Shown piece by piece: positions 1 to 6,724 of a DNA stretch of 20,657 nucleotides. Under the pieces are notes generated by a model. It made no database searches. It saw nothing but the letters and a program-made list of their open reading frames with translations, and was not told where the DNA came from. The stretch lies in contig DAIEST010000085.1 in NCBI GenBank assembly GCA_027346125.1, forward strand, positions 1 through 20,657, given 5' to 3'. The translations under genes were made by a program, and so were the position numbers. Source of the stretch: Leptospirillum sp. (GTDB taxonomy: Bacteria > Nitrospirota > Leptospirillia > Leptospirillales > Leptospirillaceae). Within the stretch, counting starts at the first letter, position 1, and the number at the start of each line of letters is the position of its first letter.

Positions 1-224
1 GGAATCCGGGGAAGGAGAGACTCCCCGATCTCCTCCATCCGGAGCGAACGGGACGGACCGGACTCCCTCTCTCCCAGAATGGATTCCAGACGGGTTTCGG
101 GCGAGACGAGACTGATCAGCCCTTCCGGGGCATCCTGACAGGACGGGCAGAACCCCATCCACTTGGACGACCGGTATCCGCATGCAGGACACTCGTAGAC
201 GGGAGAGTCCTTTTTCTTCGCCAC
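1..224 (-). CDS. radA: DNA repair protein RadA, N-terminal part (cut by window edge)
   Basis: The gene runs off the left edge, so only about 74 N-terminal residues are visible. They begin MAKKKDSPVYECPACGYRSS and carry a four-cysteine zinc finger (CPACGYRSSKWMGFCPSC, residues about 12-29), which is the hallmark N-terminus of RadA/Sms. RadA is a RecA-related ATPase and helicase that helps process recombination intermediates; its Walker and KNRFG motifs would lie outside the window. I chose the GTG at 222-224 because GAGGAG sits about seven bases upstream; the closer AAGGAG runs into the GTG itself. The gene diverges from the barrel-like protein at 334, with a short spacer holding a dyad element. 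The family call rests on the finger alone but that motif is distinctive. Confidence 0.85.
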   Translation of the reverse strand, partial: MAKKKDSPVYECPACGYRSSKWMGFCPSCQDAPEGLISLVSPETRLESILGERESGPSRSLRMEEIGESLLPRI

Positions 225-289
225 TCCTTAACTCCTCGGACAACATCTGTGCCGTATCCAGATTTCTATATTGCTATCACATATTTCAG

Positions 290-309
290 GTTTCGATTGG
301 AACCGAAAC
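290..309. promoter_or_regulatory. Imperfect dyad, operator-like, between radA and the barrel gene
   Basis: The 20 bases have arms GTTTCG and CGAAAC that match perfectly, plus an inner TT/AA pair, so 16 of 20 positions are dyad-symmetric. The element lies in the 109-base spacer between two divergent genes, which is where a repressor or activator site would be expected. I found no convincing -35/-10 pair on either strand here, so function is inferred only from symmetry and place. Confidence 0.3.
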
Positions 310-333
310 AGATCCTGTGCTACCCTCTCTGCC

Positions 334-1065
334 ATGGTTCGACAGTTGCCGCGGCACCCTGCCGCACACATCCCGTTCCTCGCCCTGACCGCGGCGCTTC
401 TGCTCGTCCTGACACTGACACCGGCCCATGCCCAGGATTTCGGGAATCCGGACACTTCCCCGGCCGGAGATACGGCTCCCGAGTTCTCTACCGGAAGCGA
501 CGGCTCCACCCCCGAAACGATCAACCCCCTTGCCCGGCCGAACCAGATCCTCTTCAATGCCGACATCGGCTTCATCCCGAGCATCGGACCCAACGTCAGC
601 GGAACCATCGGAAATTCCCAGCCGGGCGTCGGATTCCTGGTCGGACTGGAAGTCGGATATACAGTCCTCCCCAATCTGGTCCTGACGGCGGGGATGTCCA
701 TTCACGCCTTCGGAAATCTCACCAACCTTCCCCTCTTCCTCGGAGCCCAGTACTACTTCGACAACGGGGGAGGACTTCCCGTGACAATGAGCGGAGAGAG
801 CATCACGCTCATCCCGTACATCGATCTCGCATTCGGTCCGGCATTCAATATCTCCACAGACAGCAACAAGGTCGGCATCGGTGCCCTGGCATTCGCCTTC
901 CGGATCGGTCCGGGCGTTCTTCTCCCCTTCGGAAAAAACAAGCGTCAGGGGATTTTCTTTGAAATCGACTACGAAACCCAGTCGGGGCCATTCAACGGAG
1001 ACGGCGTCACCTCGTCCGCATTTTCCCTGATCCCCGTCAAGGTCGGATACACCACCATCTTCTGA
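334..1065 (+). CDS. Exported beta-barrel-like outer membrane protein
   Basis: The 243-residue product starts with a clear signal peptide: basic N-region, hydrophobic core FLALTAALLLVLTL and a cleavage site near AHA-QD (about residue 34). After a Ser/Thr/Pro-rich linker, the mature part alternates polar and hydrophobic residues in strand-like segments (for example GVGFLVGLEVGYTVLPNLVL and KVGYTTIF). It ends in phenylalanine, as many outer membrane barrels do. It is short enough for an eight-stranded barrel. No specific family is recognised. The ATG at 334 is preferred because it gives a normal signal peptide; a TTG at 271 is in frame but adds 21 residues of unlikely leader. No strong ribosome site is visible for either start. 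The 3' end lies only 15 bases from the convergent LOG gene. Confidence 0.75.
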   Translation: MVRQLPRHPAAHIPFLALTAALLLVLTLTPAHAQDFGNPDTSPAGDTAPEFSTGSDGSTPETINPLARPNQILFNADIGFIPSIGPNVSGTIGNSQPGVGFLVGLEVGYTVLPNLVLTAGMSIHAFGNLTNLPLFLGAQYYFDNGGGLPVTMSGESITLIPYIDLAFGPAFNISTDSNKVGIGALAFAFRIGPGVLLPFGKNKRQGIFFEIDYETQSGPFNGDGVTSSAFSLIPVKVGYTTIF

Positions 1066-1080
1066 TTCGTTCCGGCCTCT

Positions 1081-1743
1081 TCACGGATCAAACGACTTCA
1101 CGGCTTCGATCACCTTCCCGGCCAGGACGGACCCGTCTTCAATGACCGTCAATGGACATTCCGCGCCGGGAGCGAGAAATGGGGCCTGGCGGAGCAGAGG
1201 CGCCAGACCACCCCAGAACGGGCGCCAGAACGGACGATCCGGAGTGTCCGCACAGAATGCAGGAATCCTTGCCCATTCCTCCGTCTGCCTGAGGGCCATC
1301 ATTTCAAACAGCTCATCCAGCGTCCCGTATCCGCCGGGAAAGAGAACCACCGCCCGGGCCGGCCACAGGAAGAACTGCTTGCGCACCGACAGATGGGCAA
1401 AGACCAGCCGGTTGCCCCGACAGTCCGGCTCTTCGGTCAGAACCGGCTCAGGCTCCCACTCGAGCGCGAAACCTTTCTCACCGGCCCCTTCCAGGGCGGC
1501 TCCCATCGTCCCTTCGAATCCTCCCGCCAGAACACGGATCCCGGACCGGGCCATTGCCTCGCCAAAGGAAAAGGCCATCCGGCTTGCCGGGTCGCCGGAG
1601 GGAAGCCGGGACGAACCGAACACGGCAACCGTCGGCTCCGACTTGCCGTCGCGGAAGAACCCCAGCGCACGTCTCCCTTCCCGGATGGCTCCCTTCAGGG
1701 TACGCGACGCTGTCCGGAAGGTCTTCTCAGGTCCCCCCGACAC
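1081..1743 (-). CDS. LOG-family Rossmann-fold protein (TIGR00730-like)
   Basis: The 220-residue protein has the family signature PGGYGTLDE at about residues 136-144. It also has a nucleotide-binding VAVFGSSR strand-loop near residue 39, an AGGFEGTMGAALEGA segment near 73, and an RK pair at 121-122 where the family carries catalytic residues. Proteins of this type cleave the N-glycosidic bond of nucleoside monophosphates (the cytokinin-activating LOG reaction) or related nucleotides; they are often misnamed lysine decarboxylases. The GTG at 1741-1743 is chosen because TGGAG lies seven bases upstream; an in-frame longer form would reach 1836 through sequence that is really tldE. The gene overlaps the end of tldE by 17 bases, so it is probably the last gene of the tldD-tldE operon and translationally coupled. 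The physiological substrate here is unknown. Confidence 0.88.
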   Translation of the reverse strand: MSGGPEKTFRTASRTLKGAIREGRRALGFFRDGKSEPTVAVFGSSRLPSGDPASRMAFSFGEAMARSGIRVLAGGFEGTMGAALEGAGEKGFALEWEPEPVLTEEPDCRGNRLVFAHLSVRKQFFLWPARAVVLFPGGYGTLDELFEMMALRQTEEWARIPAFCADTPDRPFWRPFWGGLAPLLRQAPFLAPGAECPLTVIEDGSVLAGKVIEAVKSFDP

Positions 1744-3082
1744 GCATGGACTCCACCAGCAGGGACGGGGACGAGATCGAGGACCGGATCCGGAGATCGC
1801 TGCCCACTTCCACAATTCCCTGGAAAATCTCGTCAAGGGTGCCTGCGATCGTCAGTTCCGATACGGGACCGACAATCTCCCCGTTTTCGATCCAGAATCC
1901 GAACGCTCCCCGGGAGTAATCCCCCGTGACGGCATTGACCCCGAAACCGATCAACTCCGTCACGTACAGCCCCGATCCGATGCTCCTGATCAGTTCGTCC
2001 TTTGTTTTCGTTCCCGGATCCACTAAAACATTGGACACCCCGACCTGGGGAACGTCGCCCAGGGAACGGACCGCATTTCCCGTCGTTTCCCGCCCCATTT
2101 TCCGCCCGGAATAGGCATCGAAGAGATAAGTCCGGAGAATGCCTTTCTCCACCAGGATCTTCGGGCTGGAGACGATTCCTTCCCCGTCGAACGGACGCGT
2201 CCCGAAGCCGCCCGGGCAAAGGGGTTCTTCCCTGATGCTCACGAGGGGGCTGGCCACCACCGTACCCTCCCGGTCCTTCAGGTAGGTGGCGTTCCGGTAC
2301 AGGGAGTATCCGGAGAGCGCCCCGACCAGATGGGAAATCAGGGAACGGGAGACTTCAGGATCGAAGAGCACCGGACACGTCTTCGTGAGCGGACGCGTCG
2401 GATGCAGCCGGGACAGGGCACGGCGACCGGCATGATGTCCCACTTCCGAAGGCTTGGGCAACCCCGCAAGATAATGCGACTGCTCGTACCAGTAGTCCCG
2501 CTCCATGGAGTCTCCGTCCTGGGCGATGACAGAACAGGAAAGACCGTAGATCGTCCGGGAATACGACCCGGAAAACCCTTCCGTATTCACAAGGGAACGT
2601 CGGGTGACCGCCGACTGGAATTCCGCCCCTTCGGAATTGCGGATCCGCGGGTCCTCCGCGAAAGCGGCACTTTCCGCTTCCAGCGCCATCCGGATCCGAT
2701 CTTCCTGGGACAGGTGAGGAGCGGGTTCCTCGCAAATTCCGAGAGACGACATGTCCGGAAGCTCCCTCTTGAAGGTCCCCGGAAGACCATTGTGCGGATC
2801 GGGAGCGGTTTCCAGCGCCAGCTGGACAGCTTCCCGGGCCAGCACATCCAGGGAACCGCGGTCCAGGTCGGAAGTCGAGACGACAGCCTGGGATTTCCCG
2901 CGGAACACCCTGAGCCCCACCCCCCGGCTCCGGGTCCGGTTCACCTTCTCCACCTCGCCTTTCCTGACCGCCACGGACAGATCGTCGGAAGAGACAAAAA
3001 GCGCCTCCGCCGAAGACGCTCCGTGCGTTTTCGCCCGTTCCACCACATAGGACAAAAGATCGTTCATCGACTCCCCGCTCAT
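1727..3082 (-). CDS. tldE: TldE/PmbA, non-catalytic partner of the TldD metalloprotease
   Basis: At 451 residues it matches the usual length of TldE (PmbA). Recognisable family segments are the N-terminal AEALFVSSDDLSVAVRKGE, the VGLRVFRGK region near residue 55, and the C-terminal part with GILRTYLFDAYSGRKMG and GVNAVTGDYSRGAFGFWIENG. TldE lacks the HExxH zinc site carried by TldD; the two form a heterodimeric cytoplasmic protease that trims or degrades unfolded peptides, known from microcin B17 maturation and CcdA turnover in Escherichia coli. The start ATG overlaps the tldD stop codon (ATGA), with GGGAGG six bases upstream. A second ATG five codons in also has a purine-rich stretch but too close. 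No RiPP precursor gene is seen nearby, so a housekeeping role is likely. Confidence 0.95.
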   Translation of the reverse strand: MSGESMNDLLSYVVERAKTHGASSAEALFVSSDDLSVAVRKGEVEKVNRTRSRGVGLRVFRGKSQAVVSTSDLDRGSLDVLAREAVQLALETAPDPHNGLPGTFKRELPDMSSLGICEEPAPHLSQEDRIRMALEAESAAFAEDPRIRNSEGAEFQSAVTRRSLVNTEGFSGSYSRTIYGLSCSVIAQDGDSMERDYWYEQSHYLAGLPKPSEVGHHAGRRALSRLHPTRPLTKTCPVLFDPEVSRSLISHLVGALSGYSLYRNATYLKDREGTVVASPLVSIREEPLCPGGFGTRPFDGEGIVSSPKILVEKGILRTYLFDAYSGRKMGRETTGNAVRSLGDVPQVGVSNVLVDPGTKTKDELIRSIGSGLYVTELIGFGVNAVTGDYSRGAFGFWIENGEIVGPVSELTIAGTLDEIFQGIVEVGSDLRIRSSISSPSLLVESMRVGGT

Positions 3083-4539
3083 GCCGTCCCTCCCACTGTC
3101 AACTCCTCGATGCGGATGGTGGGAAGCCCTACCCCGACGGGAACGGACTGGCCATCCTTCCCGCAGGTCCCGACACCCGGATCCAGGGAAAGGTCCGACC
3201 CCACCATGGTCACGTGCGTCAACACATCCGGTCCGTTTCCGATCAGCGTCGCCCCCCTGACCGGATACTGGATCCGGCCATCCTCGACCCAGTAGGCTTC
3301 GGAAGTCGAAAAGACAAATTTTCCCGAGGTGATATCCACCTGGCCACCTCCAAAGTTCACCGCATACAACCCCTTCCTGATGGAGCGGACGATCTCGTCG
3401 GGATCGCTTTCCCCGGACAGCATGATCGTATTCGTCATCCGCGGCATGGGAACATGGGCATAGGACTCCCGACGGCCGTTCCCCGTCGGGGCGACACCCA
3501 TCAGCCGGGCGTTCAGGCGGTCCTGGAGATATCCCTTCAGGATCCCTTTTTCGATCAGGACGGTACGCTGCGTCGGAGTCCCCTCGTCGTCGACATTCAG
3601 GGAACCCCTGCGGTCGGCCAGCGTCCCGTCGTCCACGATCGTGCAGAGAGGGGAAGCGACCCGCTCGCCGATCCGTCCCGCAAAGGCACTGGTCCCCTTC
3701 CGGTTGAAATCCCCCTCCAGACCATGCCCGATGGCTTCATGAAGGAGAATTCCGGGCCAGCCGGGCCCCAGGACGACCGGCATCGTTCCGGTCGGACACG
3801 GACGGGCCGAAAGGTTCACGATCGCCTGCCGGGCGGCTTCCCGGGCGGCATGCCGGAGACGCTCCCCGCGGACAGACTCGAACGGAATGCGTCCGCCATA
3901 GCCGAAGGAGCCTGTCTGGCGCTGGCCGTTCTCCTCGGCGATCACCGTCACGTTGACCCGGATCAGGGGCAACCGGTCCGCCGCGATCAGCCCGTCCTTC
4001 CTGACGACCATGATGTGCTTCATTTCCGTGTAGACGGACACCATGACCTGCCTGACCCTCGAATCCGTCTCCCGCGCCACCCGGTCTGCCTCCAGGAGAA
4101 GGTCCTTCTTGACCGGAACCGGCACGTCGAGATCCTCGTCGGAAACCGGATACAGGGAGTGCATGGGAGGATGGGAGGCAGACAGGCTGATCGCTCCGGT
4201 TCCCCCCTGCTCCGCCGAAATGGCCCGGGCGGTCCGGACGATCTCCTTCAGCGCCTCGGGCCGGATTTCCTCCGTCATCGCATAACCTGTCCGCTCCCCC
4301 GAAAGGATGCGGGCGCCGACTCCCTGGGAAACATGTCTTCCGCCCTTCTTGACCAATCCCTCTTCCAGGCTCAGCGTCTGCGCTGTCGTATATTCGAAAT
4401 ACAGGTCCGCATCGTCCACCGACTTCCCCGAAGCGGGTCCCATGACCTCTGACAGAAGCCCTTCATGGGTTCCAAAACGATTTTCAAAAAACCGGACGAC
4501 TTCCTTGCCGGAGAGGTCTTTTCCATCACTCGATCCCAT
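3079..4539 (-). CDS. tldD: TldD zinc metalloprotease
   Basis: The 486-residue protein carries the zinc motif HEAIGH at residues 267-272, inside the conserved LLHEAIGHGLEGDF block, followed by the long conserved stretch around GSLNVDDEGTPTQRTVLIEKG. Near the C-terminus GTCGKDGQSVPVG supplies the conserved cysteine (about C459) that is the third zinc ligand in the E. coli enzyme. It pairs with TldE, encoded directly downstream with a four-base overlap. The ATG at 4537-4539 is preferred: GAGGGG lies just upstream and the length then matches the family. An upstream in-frame start at 4635 would add 32 residues across the promoter region. A promoter with 17-base spacing lies at 4555-4583, giving a very short leader. 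Confidence 0.96.
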   Translation of the reverse strand: MGSSDGKDLSGKEVVRFFENRFGTHEGLLSEVMGPASGKSVDDADLYFEYTTAQTLSLEEGLVKKGGRHVSQGVGARILSGERTGYAMTEEIRPEALKEIVRTARAISAEQGGTGAISLSASHPPMHSLYPVSDEDLDVPVPVKKDLLLEADRVARETDSRVRQVMVSVYTEMKHIMVVRKDGLIAADRLPLIRVNVTVIAEENGQRQTGSFGYGGRIPFESVRGERLRHAAREAARQAIVNLSARPCPTGTMPVVLGPGWPGILLHEAIGHGLEGDFNRKGTSAFAGRIGERVASPLCTIVDDGTLADRRGSLNVDDEGTPTQRTVLIEKGILKGYLQDRLNARLMGVAPTGNGRRESYAHVPMPRMTNTIMLSGESDPDEIVRSIRKGLYAVNFGGGQVDITSGKFVFSTSEAYWVEDGRIQYPVRGATLIGNGPDVLTHVTMVGSDLSLDPGVGTCGKDGQSVPVGVGLPTIRIEELTVGGTA

Positions 4540-4554
4540 CTCACCCCTCTTCGA

Positions 4555-4583
4555 TCTATATGAAATGTTGCGTTGGTATCCAA
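4555..4583 (-). promoter_or_regulatory. Promoter for the tldD-tldE-LOG operon
   Basis: On the minus strand TTGGAT (4578-4583) and TATAGA (4555-4560) are separated by exactly 17 bases, close to the sigma-70 consensus. Transcription would begin roughly ten bases upstream of the GAGGGG ribosome site of tldD. It is back-to-back with the promoter at 4573-4601, and the two -35 boxes share a base, so polymerase binding on one side should hinder the other. Confidence 0.55.
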
Positions 4584-4601
4584 ATCCATCGGTGTTAGAA
4601 T
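4573..4601 (+). promoter_or_regulatory. Promoter for the serine hydrolase gene
   Basis: TTGGTA (4573-4578) and TAGAAT (4596-4601) are spaced by 17 bases. A start point near 4608 would give a leader of about 93 bases before the TTG start at 4701, long enough to hold the hairpin at 4660-4679. Inferred from sequence match only. Confidence 0.45.
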
Positions 4602-4659
4602 GAAACATATTCCAGATGGAAAGAACCGGGTTCAATCCCTGAAAATCCCGTCAAATCAT

Positions 4660-4679
4660 GACAGGAACGACTTCCTGTC
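4660..4679 (+). promoter_or_regulatory. Leader hairpin upstream of the serine hydrolase
   Basis: GACAGGAA and TTCCTGTC form a perfect 8-bp stem with a CGAC loop. It ends 11 bases before the GGAGG ribosome site at 4691-4695. No T-run follows, so it is not a classical terminator. It could modulate translation or RNA stability, or be a DNA-level dyad; the sequence cannot decide. Confidence 0.35.
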
Positions 4680-4700
4680 GACAGAAATACGGAGGCCGCA

Positions 4701-5783
4701 TTGTCCATCCGGGACATGATGAACGAGGGTGTGGAGAATGGTGTCTTTCCGGGAGGGATTCTCCTCTGGGGAGGACCGAAGGAAATCCTGGAAGAAATTC
4801 CCGTCGGCCGGATCCGGATCGACATTCCGGACGCTCCTCCCGTTGCCGCCGATACCCTCTTCGATCTGGCCTCCCTGACAAAACCCCTTGTAACCGCTTC
4901 GCTTTCCCTTCTCTTCCAGGCCGAACACCGGCTGGAGATCGACACTCCGATCGGAGAATTGCTCCCTTCCTGTCGCTCCACATTCTTAGGCGACCTTCCG
5001 TTTCACCGCCTTCTTTCCCATTCCAGCGGTCTCAAATCATGGGCGCCCCTCTACCAGGAACTGGACGGAACGACCGACGCGAAAGAACGGCTTCTGTCCG
5101 CCATTCTGGCACTTCCTCCCGCCTATGCGCCGGGAACCCGCTCCGAGTACAGCGATCTCGGGTACATCCTGGCCGGATGGATCCTCGAGTCTGTCGGAGG
5201 AGAACGGCTGGACCGGCTTTTTCATCAAAGGGTCCTGGCTCCCCTCGGCATCCTGGACGCGGGCTTCACGCCGACTGCCCAGGGATCGCCCCTGTCGGGC
5301 AGAGCGTTCGCCTCCACCGAAGCCCCGGACGAAAAAGCCCCTCCCCTTTGCGGGGTCGTCCATGACGAACATGCCCGGCTGCTGGGCGGAGTTGCCGGAC
5401 ACGCCGGACTCTTCGCGACAGCCCGGGCCGTCTGGCAGCTTTCGCGGCCGTGGATGGGAGAGGGGACACTGTTCCCGGCCCGCTGGCTCGAACGGTTCCA
5501 GACCCGACAGGAAGGAACGCCCTGGACGCTCGGATGGGACACGCCCACCGAACAGTCGTCTTCCGGCCGCTATTTCTCGTCGTTTTCGATCGGCCATCTC
5601 GGATATACGGGAACCTCCATCTGGATCGACCTTCAGCGCCAGATTATCATAATCCTTCTGACCCACCGCGTGCACCCCACCAGAACCAACAATCTGATCC
5701 GGAGTTTCCGTCCCCGGCTTCACGACCGCATCATGGAGGAAATGCTTTCTCCTTCCCCGCGGGATCCTTCTTTGCCGGAATAG
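4701..5783 (+). CDS. Beta-lactamase-fold serine hydrolase (class C / esterase-like)
   Basis: The 360-residue protein shows the penicillin-binding-protein-like catalytic motifs in order. SLTK at residues 58-61 supplies the nucleophile serine and base lysine (SxxK). YSD at 150-152 stands where the family has YxN. GHLGYTG near the C-terminus takes the place of the KTG or HxG strand. LSHSSGL near residue 105 is also typical of the family. There is no signal peptide, so it probably acts in the cytoplasm. Members include esterases, peptidases and transferases as well as beta-lactamases, and the substrate cannot be told from sequence. The TTG start has GGAGG five bases upstream; an ATG six codons in is the alternative. 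The last 64 bases overlap the 3' end of hpnC on the other strand. Confidence 0.88.
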   Translation: MSIRDMMNEGVENGVFPGGILLWGGPKEILEEIPVGRIRIDIPDAPPVAADTLFDLASLTKPLVTASLSLLFQAEHRLEIDTPIGELLPSCRSTFLGDLPFHRLLSHSSGLKSWAPLYQELDGTTDAKERLLSAILALPPAYAPGTRSEYSDLGYILAGWILESVGGERLDRLFHQRVLAPLGILDAGFTPTAQGSPLSGRAFASTEAPDEKAPPLCGVVHDEHARLLGGVAGHAGLFATARAVWQLSRPWMGEGTLFPARWLERFQTRQEGTPWTLGWDTPTEQSSSGRYFSSFSIGHLGYTGTSIWIDLQRQIIIILLTHRVHPTRTNNLIRSFRPRLHDRIMEEMLSPSPRDPSLPE

Positions 5784-6718
5784 ACCGAAAGGCCCTCCCG
5801 GAACAGGGGATCGGACGGATCCGGGTCCCCGGGAAAACGCCAGAGGCGGGTCGCCACCTTTCCCCCCAGCGCCAGCCAGTCGAATCTGGACAGTACCGGC
5901 CTCCCGGTCAGGGATCGTCCCGGCATTGTCGATCGTTCAAGGATCCGGATCCCCCCGGCAAGCACCAGCGCAATCTCAAGAGACAGCCTTCCGCGCAGAG
6001 CTCCCGGGAGGTCCCGGCCTCCGGCAAAAAGCCCCATCGTATAGCTCCGGAGACGACGCTTGAGCGTTTCATGACGTGCGTCGGCACTGGAGTACAGATC
6101 GTCTTCCGACAAACCGGCGGCGCTGAGTTCGGACATCGGAACATAAATCCGTCCCTTTTCCCGGTCGACCCCGATATCCTGCCAGAAATTCGCCAGCTGA
6201 AGCGCGGTGCAGATCGCATCGGAACGAAGCAGAAGACGCTCTTCCCGATACCCGTGGATCCACAGCAGAAGGCGCCCCACCGGATTGGCCGAAAGCCTCG
6301 AATACACGATCAGGTCGGAAAAGGACGGATGGCGGACGACATCGCGGTCGCGCTCGAAGGCCATGATCAGATGGTCGAGCCATTCGACGGGAAGATCGTA
6401 ACGGACGATCACGTCGTGGAGCGCCCTGAACACGAAATGGTCCACCGGTTCCCGGCTGCTCCGGTACAGGAGTTCGCGCCAGCCGGCCAGCAGGTCGAGG
6501 GACTGACGGTAATCCTCGACTTCGTCGCTATAATCGTCCGCGACCCGGGCAAAGGCATAGATCACGGAAATGGCGGGACGTGTCCCGGCCGGAAGCAGGA
6601 CCGATGCGACGGGAAAGTTCTCGTAATGGGATCGGGTCAGGGCCATGCACTGGCGATAGGACTCATCCAGTGAAATCATTCGGGCCACGATCCCGGAAAA
6701 ATCCGTCTTGCCGGACAC
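5720..6718 (-). CDS. hpnC: Squalene synthase HpnC
   Basis: The product (332 residues) is a trans-isoprenyl diphosphate synthase of the squalene/phytoene type. HYENFPVASVLLPAGTRP near residues 31-48 is characteristic of HpnC. The first aspartate-rich motif is ADDYSDE (D61, D62, D65) and the second is QDIGVDREKGRIYVP (D181, D185). In the three-enzyme bacterial route, HpnD makes presqualene diphosphate from two farnesyl diphosphates, HpnC rearranges it to hydroxysqualene, and HpnE reduces that to squalene. The GTG start has AGGTGA six bases upstream, and that site includes the stop codon of hpnE, so translation is probably coupled. It is the last gene of the hpnD-hpnE-hpnC operon. Its 3' end overlaps the convergent serine hydrolase by 64 bases. 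Confidence 0.92.
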   Translation of the reverse strand: MSGKTDFSGIVARMISLDESYRQCMALTRSHYENFPVASVLLPAGTRPAISVIYAFARVADDYSDEVEDYRQSLDLLAGWRELLYRSSREPVDHFVFRALHDVIVRYDLPVEWLDHLIMAFERDRDVVRHPSFSDLIVYSRLSANPVGRLLLWIHGYREERLLLRSDAICTALQLANFWQDIGVDREKGRIYVPMSELSAAGLSEDDLYSSADARHETLKRRLRSYTMGLFAGGRDLPGALRGRLSLEIALVLAGGIRILERSTMPGRSLTGRPVLSRFDWLALGGKVATRLWRFPGDPDPSDPLFREGLSVYSGKEGSRGEGESISSMMRS

Positions 6719-6724
6719 CGGCGA

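Noticed and set aside
249..962. Alternative plus-strand frame overlapping the barrel protein
   Set aside because: Rich in Arg, Pro and His with no signal peptide or domain; the competing frame has a clear signal peptide and barrel-like pattern.
2330..3295. Long plus-strand open frame opposite tldE and tldD
   Set aside because: It is antisense to two well-recognised genes and is Arg/Pro-rich, as expected for the shadow of GC-rich coding sequence.
1727..4539. A RiPP biosynthesis cluster around tldD/tldE
   Set aside because: No precursor peptide, cyclodehydratase or transporter gene was found nearby.
4628..4638. A GGGTTCAATCCC-like segment resembling a tRNA T-arm
   Set aside because: No acceptor, D-arm or anticodon arm can be built around it on either strand.
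4701..5783. Calling the serine hydrolase an antibiotic-resistance beta-lactamase
   Set aside because: It lacks a signal peptide, and the SxxK/YSD/HLG set is shared with esterases and peptidases; resistance cannot be inferred.
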